From an uncultured Agathobacter sp. (lineage in GTDB: Bacteria; Bacillota; Clostridia; Lachnospirales; Lachnospiraceae), in the NCBI GenBank assembly GCA_934307695.1, contig CAKRCS010000009.1, positions 15,591 to 79,590 on the forward strand: DNA of 64,000 nt, written 5' to 3'. This document shows, in pieces, positions 51,816-60,738 of this stretch (position 1 is its first letter; the number at the start of each line of letters is the position of its first letter). The notes beneath the pieces were generated by a model. The model did not search any database, had not been told where the DNA came from, and saw nothing but the letters and a program-made list of their open reading frames with translations. A program made the translations under genes and the position numbers.

Positions 51816-53344
51816 TCCACACCTCCCCAGTAATGTTCGCTGATGCTCCGGTAGCACACCGCCTCCTTCAGGTGGCGCAGCTGGATGTCCTCCTGCTCCT
51901 CCAAATCCGCGATTGTCCGCGCCACCCGGAGGATTTTGTGAAAGCTTCGCCCCGTCAGCTGCTCCCTCTCAAACACCTTCTCCATAAACAGTTCTTCCTG
52001 CGTGCCGAGCCTGCAATATGTCTTCATCTTAGAGGCAGGAATCCGGCTGTTGTGTATAAAGCTCTCCCCCACATACCGCCGTCTTTGTATCTGCTGGCAG
52101 GCGACCACCCGCGCCCTTATCGTCTCCGAGGATTCGTTCGTCTTTGTGGCAACAAGCTCCTCGTAGCTAAGCGGTACTGCTTCCACGCACAGGTCAATGC
52201 GGTCAAGGATCGGTCTTGAGATTTTCTGATAGTATCTGCTTCTTGCTGACGGCGTGCAGCGGCACTTGTGCATATCCGGATAATACCCGCAGTTGCAGGG
52301 ATTCATTGCCGCAAGCAGCAAAAAACCTGCCGGATACACCACGGAACGGCTGCCCCTCACCAAAGAAATCACATGATCCTCCATCGGTTGGCGAAGCACC
52401 TCGATTGCCTGCTTCTGAAACTCCGGAAATTCGTCCAGAAATAAGACCCCCGTATGCGCAAGCGAAATCTCACCGGGCATCGGATTTGCACCACCGCCCG
52501 ACAATCCGATGCCTGACACCGTGTGATGCGGGCTTCGGAACGGTCGCTCCTGTATCAGTTCCTGTGTCTGAGCCAGCTTTCCGCAGACGCTGTACACCTT
52601 TGACACCTCAAGCATCTCGCTCTCGGTCAGCGGGGGAAGGATGGTTGCAACGCGCTCCGAGATCATCGTCTTGCCTGCTCCCGGTGGTCCGATCATCAGC
52701 ATATTATGCATTCCCGCCGCCGCGATCTCTGCCGCCCTGCGCAGCAGCTTCTGACCGTTTACCTCCGAGAAATCCTTCCTGTGTTCCCTTGTCCGTTTTT
52801 CTTCTATATAATATGTAGGATTCTTATAATTCATTTCTCCTTTCAGAAAAGAAATGATTTCTTTAATCCCGGAAAACGCAAACACCTCAACGCCCTGCAC
52901 CAGCGTCGCCTCCTTGTAGCTTGCCGCCGGAACCGCAAACCGGCGGATGCCCTGCTCCTTCGCGTCGCACACGATCGGCAGGATTCCGTTCACCGGAAGC
53001 AGGCTTCCGTTTAGATTTAGTTCCCCGATAAAGAGCATATCCTTGCAGGCTTCCTCCTCGACAAAGCCGAGCGCTGCAAGCAGTGCTACCGCGATCGCAA
53101 GGTCAAAGCCTGTCCCGCTTTTTCGCATGTTTCCGGGTGATAAATTCACCGTGATGCGCTTTGCCGGAAGAAGGATGCCGCTGTTGTGGAGTGCAGTCTT
53201 TACACGCTCACGCGCCTCCTTTACCTCCGGTGCAAGATTGCCGACCATTTCAAACATGGGAAGTCCCTGACTGACATCCACCTCCACCCACACTGCAATG
53301 CCGCTGATGCCGTTGAGCAGGGCTGTTCTTATTTTGCTATACAT
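51812..53344 (-). CDS. comM: YifB/ComM-family Mg-chelatase-like AAA+ ATPase
   Basis: Hexameric AAA+ helicase of the ComM type that aids branch migration in natural transformation. N-terminal LonC-like domain (about 1-170), Walker A MIGPPGAGKTMISERVATI (about 216-234), Walker B GVLFLDEFPEF, and a C-terminal Mg-chelatase domain. Length 510 aa. Coupled to dprA, giving a DNA-uptake-processing pair. Confidence 0.94.
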   Translation of the reverse strand: MYSKIRTALLNGISGIAVWVEVDVSQGLPMFEMVGNLAPEVKEARERVKTALHNSGILLPAKRITVNLSPGNMRKSGTGFDLAIAVALLAALGFVEEEACKDMLFIGELNLNGSLLPVNGILPIVCDAKEQGIRRFAVPAASYKEATLVQGVEVFAFSGIKEIISFLKGEMNYKNPTYYIEEKRTREHRKDFSEVNGQKLLRRAAEIAAAGMHNMLMIGPPGAGKTMISERVATILPPLTESEMLEVSKVYSVCGKLAQTQELIQERPFRSPHHTVSGIGLSGGGANPMPGEISLAHTGVLFLDEFPEFQKQAIEVLRQPMEDHVISLVRGSRSVVYPAGFLLLAAMNPCNCGYYPDMHKCRCTPSARSRYYQKISRPILDRIDLCVEAVPLSYEELVATKTNESSETIRARVVACQQIQRRRYVGESFIHNSRIPASKMKTYCRLGTQEELFMEKVFEREQLTGRSFHKILRVARTIADLEEQEDIQLRHLKEAVCYRSISEHYWGGVE

Positions 53345-53373
53345 AATACTCCTGTTCCGATTTCTTGGAAAAA

Positions 53374-53389
53374 TGCATAGAATTATGCA
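53374..53389. promoter_or_regulatory. Palindrome upstream of comM
   Basis: TGCATA (53374-53379) and TATGCA (53384-53389) around GAAT, 30 bases before the comM start. The symmetry and position suggest an operator for comM-dprA-topA, but no regulator can be named. Confidence 0.4.
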
Positions 53390-53394
53390 AAGAT

Positions 53395-53433
53395 AAAAAA
53401 GATGAATTTATTGTATCATAAAATCCATCTTTT
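53395..53433 (-). terminator. Terminator after the SigK-type gene
   Basis: A 13-position stem with one mismatch (53397-53409 with 53421-53433) is followed by a U run on the minus strand (CATCTTTTTTATC), starting 7 bases after the stop codon. Confidence 0.8.
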
Positions 53434-53439
53434 TCCAGC

Positions 53440-54060
53440 CTATTTTATTAAAAATTTTTTGAGTTTTTCCAGCGCATGCTTCTCAATGCGCGATACATAG
53501 GATCTCGATATCCCGATCTCATGCGCAATCTCCCGCTGCGTCTTTTCCTCCTCACCGTAAAGTCCGTAGCGCTTTGTGATGATCCGGTACTCCCGCTCGC
53601 TTAAAATCTCCTTCATGTTGCGCATAAGCTGCTCGATCTGGCTTCTCTTTTCAAGCTCAAGCGCCACATCCTCGTCCGCAGTCTCCAAAATATCAAACAG
53701 ATGGATCTGGTTTCCCTCTTTGTCCGTTCCGATCGGCTCAAACAACGAGACCTCTCCGCGCGTTTTGCGTTTTCCGCGGAAATGCATCAGCATCTCATTG
53801 TCGATACAGCGGATCGCATACGTTGCAAAACGGCTGCCAAAGTCCGCCTTAAATGTGTTGACCGCCTTGATCAGCCCGACCGTCCCGATCGACAGCAGAT
53901 CCTCCATCTCCTCCTCTGAAGAGCTATATCGCTTTGCCACATGGGCAACCAGACGCATATTGTGCAATATCAGTTCATCTTTTGCCATCTGGTCACCATT
54001 TTTCATCTTAATCAGGCATTCTCTCTCTTCCTCCGGTGATAATGGCGTTTGAAATATCAT
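53440..54060 (-). CDS. sigK: SigK-type sporulation sigma factor lacking a pro-sequence
   Basis: A 206-aa sigma-70 family protein closest to sigma-K: region 2 with LLSIGTVGLIKAVNTFKADF and RFATYAIRCIDNEMLMHFRG, PIGTDKEGNQIHLFDIL, and region 4 with TQREIAHEIGISRSYVSRIE. B. subtilis pro-SigK begins with a hydrophobic 20-residue pro-sequence and is interrupted in the chromosome; here the protein starts almost at the mature region and is uninterrupted. C. difficile SigK also lacks a pro-sequence. The ribosome site is weak. A sigma-K-like promoter may precede it. Confidence 0.9.
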   Translation of the reverse strand: MIFQTPLSPEEERECLIKMKNGDQMAKDELILHNMRLVAHVAKRYSSSEEEMEDLLSIGTVGLIKAVNTFKADFGSRFATYAIRCIDNEMLMHFRGKRKTRGEVSLFEPIGTDKEGNQIHLFDILETADEDVALELEKRSQIEQLMRNMKEILSEREYRIITKRYGLYGEEEKTQREIAHEIGISRSYVSRIEKHALEKLKKFLIK

Positions 54061-54088
54061 AAGGATGCACCGACCCTGCCGCTTTCTA

Positions 54089-54116
54089 TATTCTATGAAA
54101 CAACGGCGGATTAAGT
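54089..54116 (-). promoter_or_regulatory. Possible mother-cell (sigma-K-like) promoter of the SigK gene
   Basis: On the minus strand AC (54115-54116), a 17-base spacer and CATAGAATA (54089-54097) match the loose sigma-K pattern AC / CATANNNTA. The short consensus makes chance matches common. Confidence 0.3.
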
Positions 54117-54128
54117 GCTTTTCCCAGC

Positions 54129-54151
54129 AAAAAAGAGAGGCGCTTTGCCTC
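54129..54151 (-). terminator. Terminator after the DUF5662 gene
   Basis: GAGGC (54137-54141) pairs with GCCTC (54147-54151) around a 5-base loop, with TCTTTTTT following on the minus strand. A larger stem GAGAGGC/GCCTCTC (54135-54141 with 54166-54172) reaching into the coding end is an alternative. Confidence 0.7.
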
Positions 54152-54158
54152 CCTTTAC

Positions 54159-54755
54159 TTAAAGTGCCTCTCTTCGTCTATCCAGTTCTTCCTTTTCATA
54201 AGGGACTTTGCCCTTTAAAAGCTCGTACTTGATGAAGGAAAACGTCTCCTTCTCGCCCCTCTTTGCAAGCATAGTAAGCAGATAGACAAGAAGCGCCTCC
54301 GTATCCGGGTGGATCAGATAAGCCCCTCTTCCTCTCTCATAATACTCCAACGGGCAGTTATCGTTGTACTGGTCGCCTTTGTAGTTCTTAGAAGCGCTCA
54401 GACGGTCGATAAACATCTCTGCCACATAGCGGATCGGCATCTTCATGCCGCACATTCCCTTGTGTGATTCCGCATCTTTTCCGTCCGCCGCCGCGTAATC
54501 CACCCAGTATTCCAGATGGTGCTTGTTGCGTCCCTTATGGTGCAGCCACGCCGTCGACACGCCGGTCTTTGCGCGCTCCACATTGTTCGGGCTCATATAG
54601 CCCCTGTAATATTTTGCCCCGACAAGGAACTCCGCCGGTCCGTACTTTGAAAGGTCGTGAAGCAGCCCCTGCTTATACAGTCCGACCTTAAAACACCCCA
54701 CCAAAACAAGATTCTTATGCTTTGTAATCGTACAAAAATGTTTCCAAGCTTTCAT
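54159..54755 (-). CDS. DUF5662 family protein
   Basis: A 198-aa soluble protein of the DUF5662 type. It contains conserved His/Asp clusters resembling a metal site: LLHDLSKYGPAEF (about 32-44) and WLHHKGRNKHHLEYWVDY (about 70-87). No biochemical function is known to me. It starts 3 bases after the degenerate debranching-enzyme homologue, so the two are one operon. Confidence 0.85.
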   Translation of the reverse strand: MKAWKHFCTITKHKNLVLVGCFKVGLYKQGLLHDLSKYGPAEFLVGAKYYRGYMSPNNVERAKTGVSTAWLHHKGRNKHHLEYWVDYAAADGKDAESHKGMCGMKMPIRYVAEMFIDRLSASKNYKGDQYNDNCPLEYYERGRGAYLIHPDTEALLVYLLTMLAKRGEKETFSFIKYELLKGKVPYEKEELDRRREAL

Positions 54756-54758
54756 GAT

Positions 54759-56627
54759 CTACTTTCCTACCAAAACACAAATTGATTGCGGCTGCACTGC
54801 AACCGTCTGCTGATTCTTCGCAAGCACAGGTGCTCCGACCGGTTCGCTGTCGTTTGCGCTGTCAATCACCAGATACCACTTTTTCTTCTTATCCAGCTTC
54901 GGCAGAGCAAGGGTGGAAACTGCCGAATAGAAATTGTATGCAACATACACGTCTTCCTCTTCCTTGGCATACGCACCACAATACATCAGTCCGAGGTTCA
55001 TCTTGCCAAGATCAAAACCGCAGATCCACGCATTCTCCCCATGATAAGAGACATCCGGGAAGCCAAGCGTCCGGTAATCAGAAAAATGAAACGGCGTCTC
55101 CTTCGATAAAATGGCATGTTCTTTACGGAAAGTGCAGACCGCCTTTACAAATTCCACATCCTTTTGATGGAGCTTTGCCTTTTTCCAGTTGATCCAGCCG
55201 ATGGGATTGTCCTGACAGTATGCATTGTTATTGCCCTTCTGCGAATTCATAAACTCATCCCCGCTCCACACAAGCGGTACGCCCTGCGCCAAAAATACCA
55301 TCAAAACTGCATTCCGCCACTGCTTATGCCGGATCTGGTTTACATATCTGCGCCGCGTTGGTCCCTCGATACCGTAGTTGTTGCTGAAATTCCACGCATC
55401 CCCATCCACATTGTTCTCGCCATTGTCCTCGTTGTGGCGGTCATTGTACATAAATACATCCGCAAGCGTAAATCCGTTGTTGCTGCTGATGTAATTAACA
55501 TATCCCAGCTGCTTTCCCTGCTTCTTCTGCTGGTTCATAAACTCTGTCATATCCGCATTGATATGATTTAAGATCTTGCGTGCCGGATACTGGTACTCCT
55601 CCTTGTATACATACAGGTTCTTGTACTTCTTCTCCGGATCGATCATGGCTTCGTCAAAATCCATGTAAAAGATCTTCGTTCTGCTAAGCAGCGTGTCCTG
55701 CATGATCGCAGTCATCGGAAGATTGCCCCCCAGCAGATGAAAGCCGTCCACACGGAACCTTCTGACCCAGTATCGGAGTGCATCCAGGATCAGGTTATGG
55801 TTCTCCGTTTCCGGAAAATACATCTCCATGATGCATTCCATCCCGCGGCTGTGCAAAGCCTCGACCAGATGCTTAAACTCCTGCGCCGCCTTCTGTGGGC
55901 GCTTGGCATAGGAAGCCTTCACCGCAAAATAATTGCCCGGTTCGTAGCCCCAGAAATTGATCTTCGTGTTCTTTGGAGTCTCTTCCTCCTCCGGCTTGAT
56001 GAGGTCACTCTCCTTTTTCTCCCAGGTAAGGTACTCCGGAAGCTCCTTTTGTTTTGGAATCGGCATCTCCTCAAACTCATAGACCGGCATCAGCTCCACG
56101 GTCGTCACGCCGAGCGCCTGCAGATAATCCAGCCGTTCCTCGACCGCGCCAAACGTACCCGCCAGCCTCTTTGATGTTCCTCCGTCCATGGAAAATCCGC
56201 GCACATGCAGCTTGTACATGACCATCTGCGACTTCGGGATCTCCGGACAATAATCCTTGTCCGCACTGACACCCTCTGCCACAACCGCGCCATAGACCTT
56301 ATAATTGCTTTCTGCGCGCTTTGCGTCGTTCCACACCTCGCGGCCAACGATTACACGCGCATACGGATCGAGAAACGCCTTGCCGTTGATTTCATACTCA
56401 TACAGGTACTTCTCCGGCATGCTCAGTTCCACAGTAATTGAACGCAATGAGCCCATGCAGTATTCGTCCGGAACCGGGATCTTTGTGACCTCTTTCGTGC
56501 CGCGATCCACCAGAACAACCGCACAGGTGTCCTCCTTCTCTCCCCGGAACGTAAACACAACCGCATTCTTTCCGAGCACGGCAGCTCCCATATCTCTGTA
56601 ATTGCCTTCTTTTACCGTATATTTCAT
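54759..56627 (-). CDS. GlgX/isoamylase-like GH13 protein with destroyed active site
   Basis: A 622-aa protein with an N-terminal CBM48-like domain (about 1-120), a GH13 barrel and a C-terminal beta domain; GDEFMNSQKGNNNAYCQDN is as in glycogen-debranching enzymes. The four catalytic regions are degenerate. Region I DVVYNH-type reads EMYFPE (near 265). Region II GFRFDL reads GFHLLG (near 294), losing Arg and the nucleophile Asp. Region III AEPWD reads MDFDE (near 322). Region IV AHDGFTL reads SNNGFTL (near 383), losing His and Asp. Hydrolysis is therefore unlikely; glycan binding or regulation is possible. ATG 56627 follows GGAGGAAGA. Confidence 0.85.
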   Translation of the reverse strand: MKYTVKEGNYRDMGAAVLGKNAVVFTFRGEKEDTCAVVLVDRGTKEVTKIPVPDEYCMGSLRSITVELSMPEKYLYEYEINGKAFLDPYARVIVGREVWNDAKRAESNYKVYGAVVAEGVSADKDYCPEIPKSQMVMYKLHVRGFSMDGGTSKRLAGTFGAVEERLDYLQALGVTTVELMPVYEFEEMPIPKQKELPEYLTWEKKESDLIKPEEEETPKNTKINFWGYEPGNYFAVKASYAKRPQKAAQEFKHLVEALHSRGMECIMEMYFPETENHNLILDALRYWVRRFRVDGFHLLGGNLPMTAIMQDTLLSRTKIFYMDFDEAMIDPEKKYKNLYVYKEEYQYPARKILNHINADMTEFMNQQKKQGKQLGYVNYISSNNGFTLADVFMYNDRHNEDNGENNVDGDAWNFSNNYGIEGPTRRRYVNQIRHKQWRNAVLMVFLAQGVPLVWSGDEFMNSQKGNNNAYCQDNPIGWINWKKAKLHQKDVEFVKAVCTFRKEHAILSKETPFHFSDYRTLGFPDVSYHGENAWICGFDLGKMNLGLMYCGAYAKEEEDVYVAYNFYSAVSTLALPKLDKKKKWYLVIDSANDSEPVGAPVLAKNQQTVAVQPQSICVLVGK

Positions 56628-56708
56628 TCTTCCTCCAGCCTGCAACGTGATGCCTGTCAATTTTGTCATTTTCCAATCCTGCACATAGATGGACAGACTT
56701 TTACGTTT

Positions 56709-56737
56709 ATTATATCTTTTTTTACGTTCTTTGTATA
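56709..56737 (-). promoter_or_regulatory. Promoter of the GH13-like/DUF5662 operon
   Basis: -35 TATACA (56732-56737) and -10 TATAAT (56709-56714) with a 17-base spacer on the minus strand. It is divergent from and adjacent to the DUF1292 promoter. Confidence 0.55.
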
Positions 56738-56749
56738 TACCAAATACAA

Positions 56750-56778
56750 TTGACTTTACGCGCGCATGTTTTTATAAT
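56750..56778 (+). promoter_or_regulatory. Promoter of the DUF1292 gene
   Basis: -35 TTGACT (56750-56755), 17-base spacer, perfect -10 TATAAT (56773-56778), about 65 bases before the ATG at 56843. Confidence 0.8.
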
Positions 56779-56842
56779 GATATGCATATCCACCGATATT
56801 TAAACAGATATCGGCAATCTACTACCTGACAGAGGAGAGCCT

Positions 56843-57166
56843 ATGAACAAGAATGAAAAAGCCACACCGGTTACCGAGGATGAGATGGACGACATCCGCG
56901 TCACTTTAGATCTGGATGACGGCGAGGTTGAATGCCGCATCTTAACGATCTTTGATATGGGTGAGCAGGATTACATCGCGCTTATGCCGCTTGATAAGAA
57001 CGGCAATGACAATGCCAACGGCGATGTCTATATCTACCGCTACTTTGAGGATGAAGAGGGACTTCCTTCCGTGGAGTTTATCGATGACACCGAAGAATAT
57101 GAAGCCGCAGCAGATCGTTTCGATGAAATGCTGGATGATGAGCTGTTTGACACCATGGATGACTGA
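56843..57166 (+). CDS. DUF1292 domain-containing protein
   Basis: The only convincing plus-strand gene. A 107-aa very acidic protein of the DUF1292 (YrzB-like) family: ILTIFDMGEQDYIALMPLD and DVYIYRYFEDEEGLPSVEFI. Function unknown; such genes are often near yrrK/ruvX in other Firmicutes, which is not the case here. It has its own consensus promoter, a GAGGAGAG ribosome site and a strong terminator, so it is monocistronic. Confidence 0.92.
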   Translation: MNKNEKATPVTEDEMDDIRVTLDLDDGEVECRILTIFDMGEQDYIALMPLDKNGNDNANGDVYIYRYFEDEEGLPSVEFIDDTEEYEAAADRFDEMLDDELFDTMDD

Positions 57167-57196
57167 TCCGATTGAGTTCCTATGTACAAGAGACTA

Positions 57197-57229
57197 AAAG
57201 GGATGTGCTTTACGCACATCCCTTTTTTT
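57197..57229 (+). terminator. Terminator after the DUF1292 gene (probably bidirectional)
   Basis: A perfect 12-bp stem (AAAGGGATGTGC, 57197-57208; GCACATCCCTTT, 57214-57225) with a 5-base loop, followed by a run of T. It also lies downstream of the helicase gene on the other strand and could stop both transcripts. Confidence 0.92.
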
Positions 57230-57326
57230 GCGTTTTTCTTTGCCCCTTTGTTTCTTTGCAGTCTTGTTTCTTTCCCGCCATTTGTCTTTTTTCGCTCTGT
57301 TTCTGTTCTTCGGTTCTTTTGGATTG

Positions 57327-59165
57327 CTACACCTCTTTTGTCCCCTTCGATTCCTCAACAAAGCGTGATACCTGCATATCTTCCTCCCGCATGGACGCAA
57401 CCGAGCAGATATACAGCCGGTTTCTCGCTCTTGTCATCCCCACATAGAAAAGCCTCCGCTCCTCCTCGATTTCCTTATCGAGCACCGCCTTTTTGTAGGG
57501 AATGACATCCTCGTTGACATCTATAAGAAACACGCGGTCGAACTCCAGCCCCTTTGCACTGTGGAAGGTTGCCAGCGTCACCGCCTCCTTCGCCTGCATG
57601 CGCTTTTCCATAAGACGCTTCATCTCCTGCGTGTACGTTGCAATATGGTCTACCCACTCGGTATAGCTTTTGTAGCCTTTGGCGCTCTCCTGCAGTTCAT
57701 CGAGTATGTCGATCAGATCCTCCGCGCTGATGCTGCGGTACTGCGCATATTCCCGTAGATACTCTTCATAGCCGATGCCCCTGCGGATGTAGTTGATCGC
57801 CGCATACGGATTCATGGTCTTTATCATTTTAAGGTCATACTGTAACTGTTCGATCCGGTCTGCGATCCACGGCTGTTCGTCGTACATCTTGATCCACTCG
57901 TCAAATGCCACCTCCGGCTCGCACAGCGAATCTCTCCCGATATAGCGCTTCGGCCGGTTCATGATCTGCAAAAAATCCGCTCTTTTCCTGCTGCCCGCCG
58001 CGATCCGTATGTAGGTCAAAAGGTCACGGGCGATCCAGTGCTCATAGATATTCGGGATCTGATCCTTCATCCGCACCGGGATGTTATATTCCATAAGCTG
58101 TTCGATCAGAAGCCGCGGCTGCGTGTTCGTGCGGAACAATACCGCAAACTCCAAGAAGCTGCCGCCCTCCCTGACCACATCCTCTATGGATTTGATCAAA
58201 AAGAGGTTCTGTTCCTTCTGGTTCTTAAAAGAAAGATAGCGGATCGGCTCCTGTGCGCCCTTTGCAGCGTGTATCTCTTTTTCAAAGCGTTCCTTATTGT
58301 GGTGGATCAGGTTCATCGCACCGTCCACGATGTTCTGGTCGCAGCGGTAGTTGGTATCCAGAAGGATCGTCGCACAGCCCGGATACTCCTGTGGGAACTT
58401 TAGCATGATCTCCGGCTTGGAACCGCGAAACCGGTAGATGGACTGATCATCATCCCCTACCACAAAAAGATTGTTCTGCGGGCTTGCGAGCATACGGATG
58501 ATGTCAAATTGCAGCTGGTTGATGTCCTGAAACTCATCGATCAGTATGTATTGGTACTTGTTCTGCCACGCCTGCAAAATATCCGGCCGCTGGTCAAACA
58601 ACTCGTAGGTATACAAAAGCATATCATCGAAATCGAGCCTCCGGTTCTGCTTCATATACCGGTCATACTCCTTGTAGATCTGCCGGAATACCGCCTCCCC
58701 GCACTGGCTGGAATAGTAATTTTCCAGTGCGATCCGGTTATTTTTGACTTTGGATATCTCTCCGAGCAGATTCCCGACAAACTCATTTTCATCCCTGTAA
58801 TCTAGGTGGTGCGAGGCAACGATCTGGCGCATGAGCTGATAGCGCTGTTCCTCCGGGATAATGTTGGAAGCATCAAAATGGTACGCCACCTTTAGCACCA
58901 TGAAAAAGACCGCGTGGAATGTTCCAAATGTCACCCGCGTGCGCTCCTGCTGCATCATCTGCATAAAGCGCTGCTTCATCTCTGTCGCTGCCGCCTTGGT
59001 AAACGTGATGACAAGGATGTTGGACGGGTTGACACCATGCTCCGTTATCAATTTTTGCGTTCGTCTGGTAATTACCGCCGTTTTGCCGGTGCCCGCCGAA
59101 GCGAGCACCATGCACGGTCCTTTGAAATGATTGATTGCCTGAATCTGAGAATTGTTATACTGCAT
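57327..59165 (-). CDS. UvrD/PcrA-like superfamily I DNA helicase
   Basis: A 612-aa ATP-dependent 3'-5' helicase. Walker A LASAGTGKTAVITRR, motif Ia ITFTKAAATEMKQR, motif II YILIDEFQDINQLQ, motif III GDDDQSIYRFRGSKPE, motif V FHSAKGLEFDRVFLIDVNED, motif VI LFYVGMTRARNRLYI. It is about 100 residues shorter than PcrA and ends soon after motif VI, so the C-terminal RNA-polymerase-binding extension is missing. ATG 59165 is preferred to TTG 59192, which overlaps gltX. It lies 4 bases after gltX. Confidence 0.93.
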   Translation of the reverse strand: MQYNNSQIQAINHFKGPCMVLASAGTGKTAVITRRTQKLITEHGVNPSNILVITFTKAAATEMKQRFMQMMQQERTRVTFGTFHAVFFMVLKVAYHFDASNIIPEEQRYQLMRQIVASHHLDYRDENEFVGNLLGEISKVKNNRIALENYYSSQCGEAVFRQIYKEYDRYMKQNRRLDFDDMLLYTYELFDQRPDILQAWQNKYQYILIDEFQDINQLQFDIIRMLASPQNNLFVVGDDDQSIYRFRGSKPEIMLKFPQEYPGCATILLDTNYRCDQNIVDGAMNLIHHNKERFEKEIHAAKGAQEPIRYLSFKNQKEQNLFLIKSIEDVVREGGSFLEFAVLFRTNTQPRLLIEQLMEYNIPVRMKDQIPNIYEHWIARDLLTYIRIAAGSRKRADFLQIMNRPKRYIGRDSLCEPEVAFDEWIKMYDEQPWIADRIEQLQYDLKMIKTMNPYAAINYIRRGIGYEEYLREYAQYRSISAEDLIDILDELQESAKGYKSYTEWVDHIATYTQEMKRLMEKRMQAKEAVTLATFHSAKGLEFDRVFLIDVNEDVIPYKKAVLDKEIEEERRLFYVGMTRARNRLYICSVASMREEDMQVSRFVEESKGTKEV

Positions 59166-59169
59166 GCAA

Positions 59170-60624
59170 TTAGGCTCTTGACAAGAGCTCAATACCTTTC
59201 TTAATTCGAGCGATGGTCTCCTCTTTTCCGAGTACCTCCATCAATTCTGTTGCGCCGCCCGGTGTCATCTGCTTGCCGGAAACAGCTGTACGGATCGGCC
59301 ACATTACATAGCCGTTTTTTACTTCCTTCTTTGCCACATAATCGCACAATGCCGCATAAAGTGCATCATTGCTGTAATCCTCCTGTGCCTCAAGGATCGG
59401 GAGAACATCTGTCAGAACCTCCAGGGAGGACTCTGCGGTGGTCTTCATCTTCTTGTGGGTGTACATTGCGATGTCGTACTCCGGAAGCTCCTCGAAGAAG
59501 TCGATATGCTCCTTGATGTCCGGGAAGATCTCAATACGGGACTGTACCATCTTTGCGATCTTCTTAAGGTCGTAATCCTTTGTGATGACTTCCTTGATAT
59601 ATGGCAATGCCTTCTCATAGAATGCTTCAAAGTCCATCTTCTTGATGTACTCGCCATTCATCCATTTAAGCTTCGTGTAATCAAATACTGCCGGGCTCTT
59701 GCTCATGTGATGGTAATCAAACTTCGCAACAAGCTCGTCAAGACTCATGATCTCCTGATTGTCTGCCGGGCTCCATCCGAGAAGCGCCACGAAATTGACA
59801 ACCGCCTCTGTCAGAAATCCCTGCTCGATCAGATCTTCAAAGGAAGAATGTCCGCTTCTCTTGGAAAGCTTCTGGTGATTCTCATCTGTGATCAGTGGGC
59901 AGTGTACATAGATTGGAACCTCCCAGCCAAACGCCTCATACAGACGATTGTACTTCGGTGATGAGGAAAGATATTCATTTCCACGGACAACATGGGTAAT
60001 TCCCATCAGATGATCGTCCACTACGTTTGCAAAATTGTAAGTCGGGTATCCGTCGGACTTAATCAGGATCATATCGTCAAGCTCTGCGTTATCAACTGTG
60101 ATATCCCCGTAAATCTCATCCTCAAAGGTGGTCGTTCCCTCGGTCGGGTTGTTCTGGCGGATAACATACGGAACGCCAGCCGCAAGCTTTGCCTCAACCT
60201 CTTCCTTGGAAAGATGCAGACAGTGCTTGTCATACACGGAAATCTCTTTTCCGGCTACGGTGCGCTTTAATCCCTCCAAGCGCTCCTTGTCGCAGAAGCA
60301 GTAATATGCCTCTCCCTTATCGATCAGCTGCTTGGCATACTTAAGGTAGATGCCCTGCGCCTGACGCTCGCTCTGTACATACGGTCCACAGCCGCCGTCC
60401 TTGTCCGGTCCCTCATCATGGATCAGCCCGGTCTTTTGCAGTGTGCGGTAAATAATATCAACTGCGCCCTCCACATAGCGTTCCTGATCGGTGTCCTCTA
60501 TTCTTAAAATGAAATCTCCGCCCTCATGCTTTGTCAAAAGATACGCATACAGTGCCGTACGAAGATTACCGACATGCATTCTTCCGGTCGGGCTTGGTGC
60601 AAAACGTGTTCTTACTTTGCTCAT
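59170..60624 (-). CDS. gltX: Glutamyl-tRNA synthetase
   Basis: Class I synthetase charging tRNA-Glu (probably also tRNA-Gln in this phylum). The HIGH-type motif is [19 protein letters not shown], a Cys/His-containing zinc-like segment is near 100-125 ([12 protein letters not shown]), and the KMSKS motif is KLSKRSGH. Length 484 aa. ATG 60624 is chosen for AGAGGAG upstream. Near-perfect promoter; followed by a helicase gene in the same operon. Confidence 0.97.
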   Translation of the reverse strand: MSKVRTRFAPSPTGRMHVGNLRTALYAYLLTKHEGGDFILRIEDTDQERYVEGAVDIIYRTLQKTGLIHDEGPDKDGGCGPYVQSERQAQGIYLKYAKQLIDKGEAYYCFCDKERLEGLKRTVAGKEISVYDKHCLHLSKEEVEAKLAAGVPYVIRQNNPTEGTTTFEDEIYGDITVDNAELDDMILIKSDGYPTYNFANVVDDHLMGITHVVRGNEYLSSSPKYNRLYEAFGWEVPIYVHCPLITDENHQKLSKRSGHSSFEDLIEQGFLTEAVVNFVALLGWSPADNQEIMSLDELVAKFDYHHMSKSPAVFDYTKLKWMNGEYIKKMDFEAFYEKALPYIKEVITKDYDLKKIAKMVQSRIEIFPDIKEHIDFFEELPEYDIAMYTHKKMKTTAESSLEVLTDVLPILEAQEDYSNDALYAALCDYVAKKEVKNGYVMWPIRTAVSGKQMTPGGATELMEVLGKEETIARIKKGIELLSRA

Positions 60625-60678
60625 TCTTATTCTCCTCTTTCTCTTATGGAGTCTCGTTGCCTCCATCCGTATCTTTTT

Positions 60679-60707
60679 ATTATAAAGAGTAATTTTTGTA
60701 CTGTCAA
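60679..60707 (-). promoter_or_regulatory. Consensus promoter of gltX
   Basis: -35 TTGACA (60702-60707), 17-base spacer, -10 TATAAT (60679-60684) on the minus strand: a perfect sigma-A promoter, 55 bases before the ATG. Confidence 0.92.
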
Positions 60708-60738
60708 TCTTTCCGTGCCAACCAGCTGCGGCGATTCC

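Noticed and set aside
60625..60678. Possible T-box leader upstream of gltX
   Set aside because: The leader is only about 50 bases and has no T-box sequence or specifier stem.
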